From Rhodoferax lithotrophicus (GTDB taxonomy: Bacteria; Pseudomonadota; Gammaproteobacteria; Burkholderiales; Burkholderiaceae_C), in NCBI RefSeq assembly GCF_019973615.1, contig NZ_AP024238.1, positions 3,555,989 through 3,619,988 of the forward strand: a stretch of 64,000 nt of DNA. The letters are read 5' to 3'. This document shows positions 1 through 9,708 of this stretch, in pieces (within the stretch, counting starts at the first letter, position 1; each line of letters starts with the position of its first letter). Made by a program: the position numbers and the translations under genes. A model generated the notes under the pieces. The model had not been told where the DNA came from and made no database searches. It was given only the letters and a program-made list of their open reading frames with translations.

Positions 1-1
1 T

Positions 2-391
2 GCAGATGTTTTGAGCAGACATCTGCCTTACATTGTGGTCGTCGAAGGCGAGCGTATTTTGGGATATGCGTACTGCAACTGGTTTAAACCCAGGCCAGCG
101 TACCGCTATTGTGCAGAGGATTCGATTTACCTGGCTCCAGAATCTATCGGCAAAGGGTTGGGACGAATTCTTTTGGCCGAGCTCATCTATCAAGCCGAAC
201 TCTCCGGAGTGCGAAAACTCATCGCTGTGATTGGCGACTCGAACAACCTAGGTTCGATTAGAGTCCACCAAAGCACGGGTTTTAAGCATGTTGGCACACT
301 TCAATCGTGCGGCTGGAAGTTTGAGCGCTGGCTGGATGTGGTGATGATGGAAAAATCCATCGGACAAGGCGATAGAACACGCCCAGATTGA
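2..391 (+). CDS. GNAT-family N-acetyltransferase, 5' end cut by window edge
   Basis: The open frame runs from the left edge of the window, so the true start lies outside; the TTG at position 11 is internal. The visible part has the core of the GNAT fold: the strand-loop GYAYCNWFKPRPAYR, the acetyl-CoA loop around GKGLGRILLAELI (about residue 50 of the visible part), and the late GSIRVHQSTGFKHVG segment. This arrangement is that of phosphinothricin/methionine-sulfoximine acetyltransferases (Pat/Bar-like), which acetylate small amine substrates with acetyl-CoA. The real substrate cannot be told. It converges on the phosphate transporter gene with about 30 bases between stops, in which a short GCTCAT/ATGAGC hairpin may act as a weak terminator. 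Confidence 0.8.
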   Translation, partial: ADVLSRHLPYIVVVEGERILGYAYCNWFKPRPAYRYCAEDSIYLAPESIGKGLGRILLAELIYQAELSGVRKLIAVIGDSNNLGSIRVHQSTGFKHVGTLQSCGWKFERWLDVVMMEKSIGQGDRTRPD

Positions 392-420
392 TCTCAAACG
401 CTCATCCAAATGAGCAAACC

Positions 421-1431
421 TCACAAAATCTGCAAGCTGACCCAATAGGCCACTGCAGCGACAAAGGCGCTGGCAGGAATGGTCAGCACCCAAGCCCAAA
501 TGATGTTGCCAGCAACGCCCCAACGCACTGCACTGGCACGGCGCGTAGCACCCACTCCCACAATTGCACCCGTAATGGTATGCGTGGTGGAAACGGGAAT
601 ACCCAAAGCTGTGGCCATGAACAACGTCAATGCCCCACCCGTTTCGGCACAAAAACCTCCTACTGGCTTAAGTTTGGTGATGCGCTGCCCCATGGTCTTC
701 ACAATCCGCCAACCACCCAGCATCGTACCCAGTCCAATCGCTGAATAACAAATCAAAATGACCCAATTGGGAGGCGAGCTGTCGCCCGAGTTGGCGTAAC
801 CTGTGGCGATCAGAAGCATCCAAATGAGACCAATGGTTTTTTGCGCATCATTACCACCATGCCCCAAGCTGTAGGCTCCAGCTGAAATCAATTGAAGACG
901 ACGAAACCACTTATCCACCTTCAGAGGACGAAAACCACGAAAAGCCCATGACACCACCACCATCATGAGCGAGCCTAACAAAAAACCAAGCAATGGCGAC
1001 ACAAAAATGAATACCACGGTTTTCATGATTCCTGCGACAAGCAATGCAGCCACTCCAGCCTTGGCAACGGCTGCACCGGCAATGCCGCCGATCAATGCAT
1101 GTGATGAACTACTGGGGATACCGTAGTACCAAGTAATAAAGTTCCAGGTGATGGCACCAACGAGGGCACCAAACACCACATGGGTATCCACGATACCAGG
1201 CATCACAATACCTTTACCCACCGTGGCCGCCACACTCAAATGAAAAATGAAAATGGCAACAACATTAAAAAAGGCTGCAAAAACTACCGCCTGACCAGGC
1301 TTGAGCACCCCGGTAGACACCACAGTAGCGATAGAGTTGGCGGCATCATGAAATCCATTCATGAAATCAAACACCACAGCCATCAGCACCAAAACCACCA
1401 CCACCCACAACGCAGCTTGTACAGTTTCCAT
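421..1431 (-). CDS. pit: Inorganic phosphate transporter, PiT family
   Basis: Integral membrane low-affinity phosphate permease of the PiT family (336 residues, typical of the short bacterial form). Both duplicated signature regions are present: FDFMNGFHDAANSIAT near the N terminus and GGNDAQKTIGLIW in the C-terminal half, each carrying the conserved Asn-Asp/His-Asp that binds substrate. About ten hydrophobic segments are visible. It lies about 20 bases downstream of the DUF47 gene on the same strand, the usual two-gene unit in which the DUF47 protein modulates Pit. No Pho box was recognised upstream. Confidence 0.93.
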   Translation of the reverse strand: METVQAALWVVVVLVLMAVVFDFMNGFHDAANSIATVVSTGVLKPGQAVVFAAFFNVVAIFIFHLSVAATVGKGIVMPGIVDTHVVFGALVGAITWNFITWYYGIPSSSSHALIGGIAGAAVAKAGVAALLVAGIMKTVVFIFVSPLLGFLLGSLMMVVVSWAFRGFRPLKVDKWFRRLQLISAGAYSLGHGGNDAQKTIGLIWMLLIATGYANSGDSSPPNWVILICYSAIGLGTMLGGWRIVKTMGQRITKLKPVGGFCAETGGALTLFMATALGIPVSTTHTITGAIVGVGATRRASAVRWGVAGNIIWAWVLTIPASAFVAAVAYWVSLQIL

Positions 1432-1451
1432 GAATCAAACCTTGTTGCTAA

Positions 1452-2099
1452 TCAAGAGTTTTCGAGGATGATGCCCTCGATCAAATTTGCCACATCTTCA
1501 CAACGGTCTGTGATGGTTTCCAACAGCTCATAGATGGCTTTGAGCTTAATGACCTCGCGTACATCTGGCTCTTCCCGGAACAACTTGCTCATAGCTGTGC
1601 GCATCACACGATCTGCATCACTTTCCAATTTATCAATTTCGTCACAGGTTTTCAGGGCAGCTTCGGCAGTTGATGCTTCAGCAATCTTGTTCAGCAATTT
1701 GACTGCATCGCGCAGCCGTTCACAACACTTGACACTCAAATCAGTCAAACGAGTAATCTCTTCGGTCATGTGATGTACATCGTACAAAGCCATGGTTTCG
1801 GCCGAATCCTGAATCAAATCAGCCACGTCGTCCATGGTATTGATCAAGCTATGAATCTGCTCACGATCAATGGGAGTAATGAACGTCTTGTGAATCGCTT
1901 TGTTAACCTCATGGGTCACTCGATCAGCAGCACCTTCTGCATCATTGACTTGGCGATGGTATTTTGCGCGCAAATCCAGATCGTTGTAATTTTCAACCAG
2001 CTTAGAAAATGCCTGAGCAGCCGCAACGATATGGTCAGCGTGTTGATCAAAAAGAACAAAAAAATTCGTATCGCGCGGTAGCAATTTGCCAAAAAACAC
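1452..2099 (-). CDS. DUF47 / PhoU-like Pit accessory protein
   Basis: A 215-residue all-helical protein of the DUF47 (PhoU-like, formerly TIGR00153) family, normally encoded beside pit and thought to regulate phosphate uptake. The N terminus FFGKLLPRDTNFFVLFDQHA and the later segment INTMDDVADLIQDSAE are family hallmarks. The frame can be extended to a TTG at 2138, but an AAGGAG motif sits six bases before the GTG at 2099, and the family begins at this point (usually MF-GKLLPR), so the GTG is chosen. The gene precedes pit with a short gap and is probably co-transcribed with it. Confidence 0.9.
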   Translation of the reverse strand: MFFGKLLPRDTNFFVLFDQHADHIVAAAQAFSKLVENYNDLDLRAKYHRQVNDAEGAADRVTHEVNKAIHKTFITPIDREQIHSLINTMDDVADLIQDSAETMALYDVHHMTEEITRLTDLSVKCCERLRDAVKLLNKIAEASTAEAALKTCDEIDKLESDADRVMRTAMSKLFREEPDVREVIKLKAIYELLETITDRCEDVANLIEGIILENS

Positions 2100-2225
2100 A
2101 GAAAACTCCTTGTGGGATGAGTTCGGCTGAGTGTCCAACCGATTAGGTATGAGTTTAACCGTCAGGTCTTGTCAGACGTCCAAAAACACAAAAGCACAAC
2201 AGTTTTCACCATCGTGCTCTTGCAT

Positions 2226-2260
2226 CTAAAAATTCCTGATCTCGTCACGAGATCAGGAAC
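2226..2260 (-). terminator. Rho-independent terminator of acnB
   Basis: A perfect 13-base inverted repeat (TTCCTGATCTCGT / ACGAGATCAGGAA, one-base loop) lies 12 bases beyond the acnB stop. On the minus strand it is followed by TTTTTAG. It separates acnB from the pit/DUF47 unit that follows on the same strand. Confidence 0.9.
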
Positions 2261-2271
2261 TAGCCCTCAGT

Positions 2272-4854
2272 TCAATTGACAGAAGCCGCTGCGTCGGTGT
2301 AGTCCTTTACCTTATCAAAGTTCAGATATTGATAAATCTTGCTGCTGGCAGCCGTGAGAACGCCCATATCAGCCATGTATTCAGCTTTAGTCGGGATACG
2401 ACCCAGTTTGGAGCAAATAGCGGCCAACTCGGCGCTTCCCAAATACACATAACTGTTTTTGCCAAGGCGATTGGGGAAATTGCGCGTCGATGTCGACAAG
2501 ACGGTGGCACCTTCTTTGACCTGCGCCTGGTTGCCCATACACAAGCTGCAACCAGGCATTTCCATACGTGCTCCAGCGCTGCCCAATACACCGTAGTGAC
2601 CTTCCTCGCTAAGCTGTTTTGCATCCATCTTCGTCGGAGGTGCCATCCAAAGCTTGACTGGAATGTCGCGCTTGTTTTCAAGCAACTTAGAAGCGGCACG
2701 GAAATGTCCGATATTGGTCATGCAAGACCCAATGAACACTTCGTCAATTTTGGCACCGGCAACTTCAGACAATGTTTTGACATCATCTGGATCATTCGGG
2801 CAAGCCAAAATGGGTTCATGGATGTCAGCCAGATCAATTTCAATGACGCTGGCATATTCAGCATCAGCATCAGCCTTCAGCAGTTGAGGATCAGCCAGCC
2901 AGGCTTCCATGGCCTTGATACGGCGATTGATGGTGCGAACGTCTGAGTAACCATTGGCAATCATCCACTTGAGCATCACGATATTGCTATTGAGGTACTC
3001 AATGATTGGCTCTTTGTTCAGGTGCACAGTACAACCTGCAGCGCTACGCTCAGCCGACGCATCACTCAATTCAAACGCTTGTTCTACCTTGAGATCTGGC
3101 AGACCTTCAATTTCAAGAATGCGGCCCGAGAACACGTTTTTCTTACCTTGCTTGGCCACCGTCAATTCACCCGACTTGATCGCGTAAAGCGGAATGGCGT
3201 TGACCAGGTCACGCAGGGTAATTCCTGGCTGCATTTCACCTTTGAAACGCACCAACACACTCTCAGGCATATCCAATGGCATCACACCGGTAGCAGCACC
3301 AAACGCGACTAGGCCAGAACCAGCCGGGAAGCTGATACCAATTGGGAACCGAGTGTGGCTGTCACCCCCTGTACCGACGGTATCAGGCAACAACATGCGA
3401 TTGAGCCAGCTATGGATGATGCCATCACCAGGGCGCAGAGGAATACCACCACGATTGCTCATGAATTCTGGCAACTCATGGTGCATTTTGACATCAACAG
3501 GTTTGGGGTAAGCAGCGGTATGACAGAACGACTGCATCACCAGATCAGCACTAAAGCCCAGACAGGCCAAATCTTTCAATTCGTCACGTGTCATCGGGCC
3601 AGTGGTGTCTTGAGAGCCAACACTGGTCATTTTGGGCTCGCAATAGGTACCAGGCACAACGCCTTGTCCTTCTGGCAAACCACAGGCGCGACCGACCATT
3701 TTTTGTGCCAATGTAAAGCCCTTGCCGGTGGCCTTGGGGTTTTGTGGCAAACGGAACAACGTGGACACCGGCAAGCCCAGTGCTTCACGAGCTTTGGCGG
3801 TCAACCCCCGTCCGATGATCAGCGGGATACGGCCGCCAGCACGCACTTCATCAAACAGCACTTCGCTCTTGACAGTGAACTCCGCAATAACTTTGCCGTC
3901 TTTGAGGGCCTTGCCTTCATAAGGACGCAGTTCAATGGTGTCGCCCATCCCCATCTGGCTGACATCAAGCTCAATCGGCAGCGCACCTGCATCTTCCATG
4001 GTGTTGTAGAAAATGGGCGCAATTTTGGAACCCAGGCAGACACCCCCAAAACGCTTGTTCGGAACAAACGGAATATCTTCCCCAGTGAACCACAACACGC
4101 TGTTGGTCGCTGATTTACGGCTGGAACCCGTGCCCACCACATCGCCCACATAGGCCACCAGATTGCCACGGGCACGTAAATCCTCAATGAACTTGACTGG
4201 GCCACGCTTGCCGTCTTCCTCTGGGGTAATACCATCACGCGCGTTTTTCAGCATGGCCATGGCGTGTAATGGAATATCGGGGCGGCTCCACGCATCAGGT
4301 GCAGGCGAAAGATCGTCGGTATTGGTTTCACCGGTCACCTTGAGGACGGTCAAGGTAATGCTTTGTGCCACTTCAGGGCGGCTGGTGAACCACTCGGCAT
4401 CCGCCCAGCTTTGCAAAACAGCTTTGGCAAACGTGTTGCCTTTGTCGGCCTTTTCCTTGACATCATGAAACTGATCAAACATCAACAGTGTCTTTTTCAA
4501 ACCTTCTGCCGCCACACCAGCCACGACCTCATCGTCCAGCAAGTCGATCATCGGTGTCAGGTTGTACCCACCGAGCATGGTGCCCAGCAATTCTGTGGCT
4601 TTTTCACGGCTGATCAGTGTGCATTTTTCAGTGCCATGTGCCACAGCAGCCAAATAGCTGGCTTTCACTTTGGCTGCATCATCCACGCCTGCGGGTACAC
4701 GATGCGTAATGAGGTCGAGCAAAAAGGCTTCTTCGCCTGCGGGTGGATTTTTCAGCAGTTCAATCAACTCAGCAGTTTGTTGGGCATTGAGCGGCAAAGC
4801 GGGGATTCCGAGCGTAGCGCGCTCGGCAACGTGGGCACGGTAGGCCTGCAACAT
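2272..4854 (-). CDS. acnB: Aconitate hydratase B
   Basis: Bifunctional aconitate hydratase / 2-methylisocitrate dehydratase of the AcnB type, converting citrate to isocitrate in the TCA cycle through a [4Fe-4S] cluster. Its 860 residues match the usual AcnB length (about 865). The N-terminal helical HEAT-like domain ([22 protein letters not shown]) that defines AcnB is complete; the swivel domain includes [20 protein letters not shown]; the cluster cysteines lie in [11 protein letters not shown] (about residue 710) and GCSLCMGNQ (about 770). It is a single gene with its own terminator, upstream of which lies an unknown periplasmic protein gene on the same strand. Confidence 0.97.
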   Translation of the reverse strand: MLQAYRAHVAERATLGIPALPLNAQQTAELIELLKNPPAGEEAFLLDLITHRVPAGVDDAAKVKASYLAAVAHGTEKCTLISREKATELLGTMLGGYNLTPMIDLLDDEVVAGVAAEGLKKTLLMFDQFHDVKEKADKGNTFAKAVLQSWADAEWFTSRPEVAQSITLTVLKVTGETNTDDLSPAPDAWSRPDIPLHAMAMLKNARDGITPEEDGKRGPVKFIEDLRARGNLVAYVGDVVGTGSSRKSATNSVLWFTGEDIPFVPNKRFGGVCLGSKIAPIFYNTMEDAGALPIELDVSQMGMGDTIELRPYEGKALKDGKVIAEFTVKSEVLFDEVRAGGRIPLIIGRGLTAKAREALGLPVSTLFRLPQNPKATGKGFTLAQKMVGRACGLPEGQGVVPGTYCEPKMTSVGSQDTTGPMTRDELKDLACLGFSADLVMQSFCHTAAYPKPVDVKMHHELPEFMSNRGGIPLRPGDGIIHSWLNRMLLPDTVGTGGDSHTRFPIGISFPAGSGLVAFGAATGVMPLDMPESVLVRFKGEMQPGITLRDLVNAIPLYAIKSGELTVAKQGKKNVFSGRILEIEGLPDLKVEQAFELSDASAERSAAGCTVHLNKEPIIEYLNSNIVMLKWMIANGYSDVRTINRRIKAMEAWLADPQLLKADADAEYASVIEIDLADIHEPILACPNDPDDVKTLSEVAGAKIDEVFIGSCMTNIGHFRAASKLLENKRDIPVKLWMAPPTKMDAKQLSEEGHYGVLGSAGARMEMPGCSLCMGNQAQVKEGATVLSTSTRNFPNRLGKNSYVYLGSAELAAICSKLGRIPTKAEYMADMGVLTAASSKIYQYLNFDKVKDYTDAAASVN

Positions 4855-4912
4855 AGTGAACTCCTTCTAAATCTAAAAAATACAACGGCAAATAAAAACT
4901 TACTAAAACTGT

Positions 4913-5533
4913 TTACTGAACAGTTGACACGTGGGTTGCTTGCGCTTGAGTTGAACTCGACAAGTCCACAGCCAAAGGACTATCAAGCAAACTGGGGGGC
5001 GGTGACTTTTCCATCGCAGCTGCAAACGTAGCCTGGGCTGGTGTCATACAAGCATCAGCCAAGCGTATACCCAGCTTTTGACTCATTAACATGGATTTAT
5101 TGGCCAGTTGCAACCAAACTGCACCAGCAATATTGTCTTCAAGGCGAATAGCTCCTGTACTGGAAACAACAGGAACCATTCGAAAACGAAATTTTTTAAC
5201 ACTGATATCGAAATAGCCTGGCAGCTTTGGGTCAACGGCGATAGTCACAGACTGCCCCATTTCACAACTAATACGCCCAACCTCAACCCGCTCCGCAATG
5301 GACAATTCGGCTGGAGAAAGTGCCTCCTCAGCTGCACGAGCACCGGCTGCCATTTGATTGGCCTGTGTTTTCAATTCCGCACGACTTTGAGAAGCTTTTT
5401 TAACTGGTTTCGACACCGAACCAGACTGAGGCACTTGAGCCAGTACCGCTGACGATGCCAATGCGCAAGCGCACAGCGCAACCCAACGCGTCACAACTCC
5501 CAAACCAACCGAAGACAAACATGATTTGCTCAT
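4913..5533 (-). CDS. Secreted protein of unknown function
   Basis: A 206-residue protein that I do not recognise. The start at 5533 (ATG, preceded by GAAAGAG) gives a clean signal peptide with hydrophobic core VVTRWVALCACALASSAVLAQ and probable cleavage after AVLA. The frame extends 12 codons further upstream, but those would spoil the signal. The mature part has a Lys/Ala/Glu-rich, probably helical stretch, then a compact domain with one Cys in GRISCEMGQ and one in LADACMTPAQ, which could form a disulfide in the periplasm. It ends 59 bases before the acnB start on the same strand, so it may be co-transcribed with acnB. No function is assigned. Confidence 0.75.
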   Translation of the reverse strand: MSKSCLSSVGLGVVTRWVALCACALASSAVLAQVPQSGSVSKPVKKASQSRAELKTQANQMAAGARAAEEALSPAELSIAERVEVGRISCEMGQSVTIAVDPKLPGYFDISVKKFRFRMVPVVSSTGAIRLEDNIAGAVWLQLANKSMLMSQKLGIRLADACMTPAQATFAAAMEKSPPPSLLDSPLAVDLSSSTQAQATHVSTVQ

Positions 5534-5565
5534 AAAAGCTCTTTCAAATCTGGTAATTAACTTGT

Positions 5566-6612
5566 TCATGAACGGAAGAACTGTTGTGCAGGATCCTCAT
5601 GGTGCAGCTTGGCAGTTTGATGCGCCCGCACCAGGATTTGCCAAAAAAACCGATAACTTGCACGGTCGTGCAAGACACCATCAACAGAAATAGGTGCCCA
5701 ATCCGCCTTAAATGCTGAGCAAACAATCCGGCTGGCACGTTCAACTTCAACCTCATTGGGGGCAAAAGCCTTCAAAATTGGCCTGATTTGATCAGGATGG
5801 ATACTCCACATTCGCCCGAACCCAAAAGCGCTACTGGCCCTGCGCGCTGCTGTTTCAAGAGCATCCGTATTTTTGAATTCAGTTACCACGCAATGGGATG
5901 CCACTTTACCAAAGGCATGACAAGCAGCAGCCACTTCAAGCTTGGCACGCACCACCAGTGGATGACTGAACTGATCCAAATCACCTGGCAAACTCTGGGC
6001 CGAAATACCCATAGCACTCGCAGGTATCAATCCACCATGAGCAGATACAAAATCCATCAACCCAAAACTTGCCGACTGCACCCTTGGGTGCGACACAATG
6101 GCAGCCACATTTTGCACAGCTGCAGGGGATTCAATCAGCACATGTATCGGCAAAGGCTCTTTTCGATGAGCGTATTGGGCCGCACGATCTACCGATTGCA
6201 GAGCACGCTCCACATCAGCCACCGAATCAACCTTCGGAATCATGACATGACACAAGGCTTGAGCAGCACCACCTACAATAATTTCTACATCTTGCTCGAA
6301 AGCCGGATGCTCCACCGGATGCACCCGAACTGCCACCCGTGAAAGACCTTCATTTGCTACATTTTTAATAGCTAATTGCGCTTTATTTAAGAGCGCCAAG
6401 ACCATTAATGCATGGTCTTTTTCCGCACCAACTGGCGCACCGTCTTCGCAATCAAGCGTGACATCAAATACGCAGGCACCAAACTCCTCGGACAGTTCCG
6501 CCTGCATAACCAGACTTTTCTCCATCCGCGCTTCAACACCACAATAATGATCACATACCGGCAAAGGTGCCGCCATGGCAGCACCCAGCAATATGTCGCG
6601 CGGATGAGTCAT
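5566..6612 (-). CDS. HpcH/HpaI aldolase / citrate lyase beta (CitE)-like protein
   Basis: A TIM-barrel CoA-ester lyase of the CitE-like family (348 residues). Visible features are FDVTLDCEDGAP with the metal-binding acidic residues, VRVHPVEHP, PKVDSVADV, HVLIESPAAV with the conserved Glu, and FGLMDFVSAHGG. Stand-alone CitE-like proteins cleave malyl-, citramalyl- or related CoA esters; the substrate here is not determined. The start at 6612 (ATG with AAAGAGC upstream) is preferred to a TTG at 6636. The gene follows mdh closely on the same strand, suggesting co-transcription. Around residues 70-85 the reading MVLALLNKAQLAIKN is encoded by a copy of the dispersed palindromic repeat and is extra relative to the family as I know it. 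Confidence 0.85.
   Translation of the reverse strand: MTHPRDILLGAAMAAPLPVCDHYCGVEARMEKSLVMQAELSEEFGACVFDVTLDCEDGAPVGAEKDHALMVLALLNKAQLAIKNVANEGLSRVAVRVHPVEHPAFEQDVEIIVGGAAQALCHVMIPKVDSVADVERALQSVDRAAQYAHRKEPLPIHVLIESPAAVQNVAAIVSHPRVQSASFGLMDFVSAHGGLIPASAMGISAQSLPGDLDQFSHPLVVRAKLEVAAACHAFGKVASHCVVTEFKNTDALETAARRASSAFGFGRMWSIHPDQIRPILKAFAPNEVEVERASRIVCSAFKADWAPISVDGVLHDRASYRFFWQILVRAHQTAKLHHEDPAQQFFRS
6362..6408 (+). repeat. Dispersed palindromic repeat, copy 1 (inside the CitE-like gene)
   Basis: On the plus strand it reads TAATAGCTAATTGCGCTT, a short loop, then AGAGCGCCAAGACCATTAA, matching the family pattern ATAGCTGCTTGCGCTT-loop-AAGCGCTAGAGGCCAATTT. It is translated from the minus strand as part of the CitE-like protein without a frame break. 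Confidence 0.7.
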
Positions 6613-6636
6613 CGAACCGTGCTCTTTGCTCAACAA

Positions 6637-7623
6637 TTACAGCAGGTGAGCGACGCCAGCTTGTTCGTCCTGCAACTCTTTGAGTGTTTTATTAATGCAC
6701 TCTTGGCTGAACGCGTCAATAGTTAAACCTTCCACCAGCTTGTATTCACCACCCTCGCAGGTCACAGGGAAACCAAACATGGTGTCTTTGGGAATACCGT
6801 ATTCACCATTGGACGGAACACCCATCGTGACCCACTTGCCATTGGTGCCCAAAGCCCAGTCGTGCATGTGATCAATGGCGGCATTTGCAGCAGAGGCCGC
6901 CGATGACACGCCACGGGCTGCAATGATGGCCGCACCCCGCTTGCCCACAGTCGGCAAGAAGGTATTGGCATTCCAGTCGTGATCATTGATCATGTCTTTG
7001 ACGCTTTCGCCATTGACGGTTGCAAAGCGGTAGTCGGCGTACATCGTCGGCGAGTGATTGCCCCACACCGCCATTTTTTCAATGTCAGCAACAGCTTTGC
7101 CAGTCTTGTCCGCCAATTGACTCAATGCACGGTTATGGTCCAGGCGCAGCATGGCGGTAAAGTTCTTGCGTGGCAGATCAGGAGCACTCTTCATCGCAAT
7201 GTAAGCATTGGTATTGGCCGGGTTGCCCACCACCAACACCTTGACATTGCGGCTGGCCACAGCATTCAAAGCCTTACCTTGCGCAGTGAAAATTTCCGCA
7301 TTCACAGCGAGAAGCTCGGCACGCTCCATGCCTGGGCCACGAGGACGCGAACCGATCAGCAAGGCGTAATCAACATCCTTGAATGCAGTCATCGGGTCGC
7401 TGTGAGCCTCGATACCAACGACCAATGGGAACGCACAGTCTTGCAACTCCATGATCACCCCTTGCAACGCTTGCTGAGCTTTCTCAACAGGAACTTCAAG
7501 CAGGCTCAAAACGACAGGTTGATCTTTACCCAGCATCTCGCCCGAGGCAATACGAAACAGAATGGCGTAACCAATTTGACCTGCAGCGCCGGTAACGGCA
7601 ACACGAACGGGCTTTTTGCTCAT
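6637..7623 (-). CDS. mdh: Malate dehydrogenase
   Basis: NAD-dependent malate dehydrogenase (328 residues) of the cytosolic/betaproteobacterial dimeric type, oxidising malate to oxaloacetate in the TCA cycle. The N-terminal Rossmann motif is [18 protein letters not shown]. Substrate-binding arginines occur in [15 protein letters not shown], the catalytic Asp/His pair in [10 protein letters not shown] and [12 protein letters not shown]. It is divergent from the GntR-type regulator, sharing the region that carries the palindrome TCTTATATAAGA, and is followed closely by the CitE-like gene. Confidence 0.97.
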   Translation of the reverse strand: MSKKPVRVAVTGAAGQIGYAILFRIASGEMLGKDQPVVLSLLEVPVEKAQQALQGVIMELQDCAFPLVVGIEAHSDPMTAFKDVDYALLIGSRPRGPGMERAELLAVNAEIFTAQGKALNAVASRNVKVLVVGNPANTNAYIAMKSAPDLPRKNFTAMLRLDHNRALSQLADKTGKAVADIEKMAVWGNHSPTMYADYRFATVNGESVKDMINDHDWNANTFLPTVGKRGAAIIAARGVSSAASAANAAIDHMHDWALGTNGKWVTMGVPSNGEYGIPKDTMFGFPVTCEGGEYKLVEGLTIDAFSQECINKTLKELQDEQAGVAHLL

Positions 7624-7734
7624 GGTGGAATCTCCAAAAATGTTAAGAAAAATTCAGTGATTGAGAGGCACAAAACACAGCGCTGCACCTGTCAAGCTTT
7701 TCAAGTGTACTCTGGAAAATCCTGATTCGTCAAT

Positions 7735-7762
7735 TTGTCTTATGTCTTATATAAGATATGAT
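7735..7762 (+). promoter_or_regulatory. Putative promoter of the GntR regulator with an operator between -35 and -10
   Basis: TTGTCT (7735-7740) and TATGAT (7757-7762) are separated by 16 bases and point toward the regulator. Between them lies the perfect 12-base palindrome TCTTATATAAGA (7745-7756), overlapping a tandem repeat of GTCTTAT. HutC-type GntR proteins bind short AT-rich palindromes of this kind. Its position suggests autorepression, and possibly control of the divergent mdh. Confidence 0.6.
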
Positions 7763-7802
7763 TCGCAAAAACGACAACCGTTAAAAATCGAGGCAAACCA
7801 TC

Positions 7803-8594
7803 ATGCAAACGTCTCCTGACAATGACTTGACAACGGCAGAACCCAGCGTACAGGCAAGCTCCCACACCACCGCTGCGTTTAGCCCTTTGTACCAGCAAAT
7901 CAAGGGATTTATTCTCAACAGTTTGCATGCTGGCGAATGGAAGCCCGGTGAGTCCATACCTAGCGAAATGGAACTTGCCGCTCGCTTCAAAGTGAGTCAA
8001 GGCACCGTACGTAAAGCGATTGATGAACTGGCCTCTGAAAATCTACTTTTACGTCGACAAGGCAAAGGCACATTTGTAGCCACCCACGCAGAACAGCAAG
8101 TGCAATTTCGTTTTCTCAAACTTGTCCCGGACAGTGGCACACGTGGCAGCGAAGGCCCCGCTCAACGAGACATCATTGAATGCAGACGAAGCCGAGCTAC
8201 GGCTGATGTAGCCCGCGCACTGGCACTGCGCACCGGAGATACCGTGTTGCAAGCCCGGCGTGTGCTGAGTTTTGGTGGATCTCCTATTATTCTGGAAGAC
8301 ATCTGGTTGCCAGCAGCGCCCTTTAAAGGATTGACTGCAGATAGGCTAGCCAACTACCAAGGCCCCATGTACGCACTTTTTGAAACAGAATTTAATGTGC
8401 GCATGGTCCGTGCCGAAGAAAATATTCGCGCCATACCGGCATCGGATGTGCATGAACTGCTACTCAAAGTAAAGCCAGGTACACCGTTGCTGAGCGTCGA
8501 ACGTGTGGCATACACCTACAGAGACGAACCAATGGAACTTCGCCGTGGCTGCTACCGGACCGAAACACACCATTATCACAACACCCTGGGATGA
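7803..8594 (+). CDS. GntR-family (HutC subfamily, UTRA domain) transcriptional regulator
   Basis: A 263-residue regulator. The N-terminal winged helix-turn-helix (about residues 25-95) contains WKPGESIPSEMELAARFKVSQGTVRKAIDELASENLL, followed by RRQGKGTFVA; the C-terminal part is a UTRA ligand-binding domain of the HutC type with VLQARRVLSFGGSPIILED and the closing SVERVAYTYRDEPMELRRG. It lies between divergent mdh and the sdh operon, the usual place for this gene in Comamonadaceae, so it probably controls TCA-cycle genes in response to an organic acid. The ligand is unknown. A leading Thr/Ala-rich tail of about 20 residues is probably disordered. Confidence 0.9.
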   Translation: MQTSPDNDLTTAEPSVQASSHTTAAFSPLYQQIKGFILNSLHAGEWKPGESIPSEMELAARFKVSQGTVRKAIDELASENLLLRRQGKGTFVATHAEQQVQFRFLKLVPDSGTRGSEGPAQRDIIECRRSRATADVARALALRTGDTVLQARRVLSFGGSPIILEDIWLPAAPFKGLTADRLANYQGPMYALFETEFNVRMVRAEENIRAIPASDVHELLLKVKPGTPLLSVERVAYTYRDEPMELRRGCYRTETHHYHNTLG

Positions 8595-8803
8595 AAAATA
8601 ATTGAAATCCAACCTTCTTGTCAGATTGCAATAAGTTCCGAGAGAATTAACAAAAATTAACCGATGATCCCAACATCTTGACCGACAAAATTACCCGAGC
8701 TTGATGACACACAGGTGATTTTCTTGTTGCATTGCAATAGAATTTACAAGTGATCAGCATTCACTGGTTACCAAGCAGTTACTCAAAACATAGAAAGCAA
8801 CGT

Positions 8804-9247
8804 ATGTCTGACTCAGCGGCTAGCACAGCAAAAAAACGTCCCGAATTCCGCAACATCGACTTCCCCAGCCTAGTGAGCTACCGATGGCCCCTCGCCTCTC
8901 TGGCCTCCGGTATGCACCGGGTGAGCGGAGCCATCATGTTCTTCCTGATGCCATTCATCATCTGGATGTTTGACAACTCAATTTCTTCCGAAATTTCATT
9001 TCTGAAATTCAAAGCCGCCTTCAACGTCGGCATGTTGGGTTTACCTGGCTTCATCTGGAAACTGGTTGTACTCGGCTTGATTTGGGCAAGTCTTCACCAC
9101 TTTATCGCTGGCTTGCGCCACCTCTGGATGGACACACACCACGAACACGTCTCCAAAGACTTTGGCCGTCAAACCGCTGCTGTCGTTTTGATTCTTACTC
9201 TTTCACTGACACTGGTACTGGGTGCCAAGCTGTTTGGTCTTTACTAA
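8804..9247 (+). CDS. sdhC: Succinate dehydrogenase cytochrome b556 subunit
   Basis: Membrane anchor subunit C of succinate:quinone oxidoreductase (complex II), 147 residues with three transmembrane segments. SGMHRVSGAIMFFLMPFIIW carries the conserved SxxHRxSG quinone-site motif, and the haem-ligand histidine lies in LHHFIAGLRHLWMD. The frame is open from 8750, but the family start is MSDSAA at 8804, preceded by AGAAAG. It is the first gene of sdhCDAB-sdhE-gltA; the roughly 200-base leader 8595-8803 contains no gene and no promoter I can place with confidence. Confidence 0.95.
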   Translation: MSDSAASTAKKRPEFRNIDFPSLVSYRWPLASLASGMHRVSGAIMFFLMPFIIWMFDNSISSEISFLKFKAAFNVGMLGLPGFIWKLVVLGLIWASLHHFIAGLRHLWMDTHHEHVSKDFGRQTAAVVLILTLSLTLVLGAKLFGLY

Positions 9248-9261
9248 TTTAGGAGCAACTC

Positions 9262-9627
9262 ATGTCTGTAAATTACGGTTCACATCGCACAGTTGTTGGC
9301 GCACATTACGGCATGCGCGACTGGTTGTCGCAGCGCGTCACAGCAGTCATCATGGCACTTTTCACCGTGTTGGTGCTGGGACAGCTGATTTTGAGCAAAG
9401 GCCCTATTGGATATGAATTATGGGCCGGTATTTTTTCTCCTCAATGGATGAAGTCACTGACCTTCGTCGTAATCGCCTCGTTGCTATATCACGTGTGGGT
9501 AGGCATGCGCAACATCTTCATGGACTATGTAAAACCCTATGCTATTCGCTTTGTGATGCACGTGTTTGCCATTGTGTGGCTCACTGCATGTGCTGGCGGA
9601 GCCATTCAGGCCTTGTGGCGTTTGTAA
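9262..9627 (+). CDS. sdhD: Succinate dehydrogenase membrane anchor subunit
   Basis: Membrane anchor subunit D of complex II (121 residues, three transmembrane segments). The motif AHYGMRDWLSQRVTAVIMA near the N terminus is typical of betaproteobacterial SdhD, and a second haem/quinone region is LLYHVWVGMRNIFMDYVKP with the conserved HxxxGxxxIxxDY pattern. It begins 14 bases after sdhC with AGGAGC as ribosome site. Confidence 0.95.
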   Translation: MSVNYGSHRTVVGAHYGMRDWLSQRVTAVIMALFTVLVLGQLILSKGPIGYELWAGIFSPQWMKSLTFVVIASLLYHVWVGMRNIFMDYVKPYAIRFVMHVFAIVWLTACAGGAIQALWRL

Positions 9628-9708
9628 AACGGTCTATTCAAGTCTAAAAGCTGGCCATCACAAACAAATCAGGTGGCTCGACATCCAACAACCAAGACAA
9701 AATTCATC

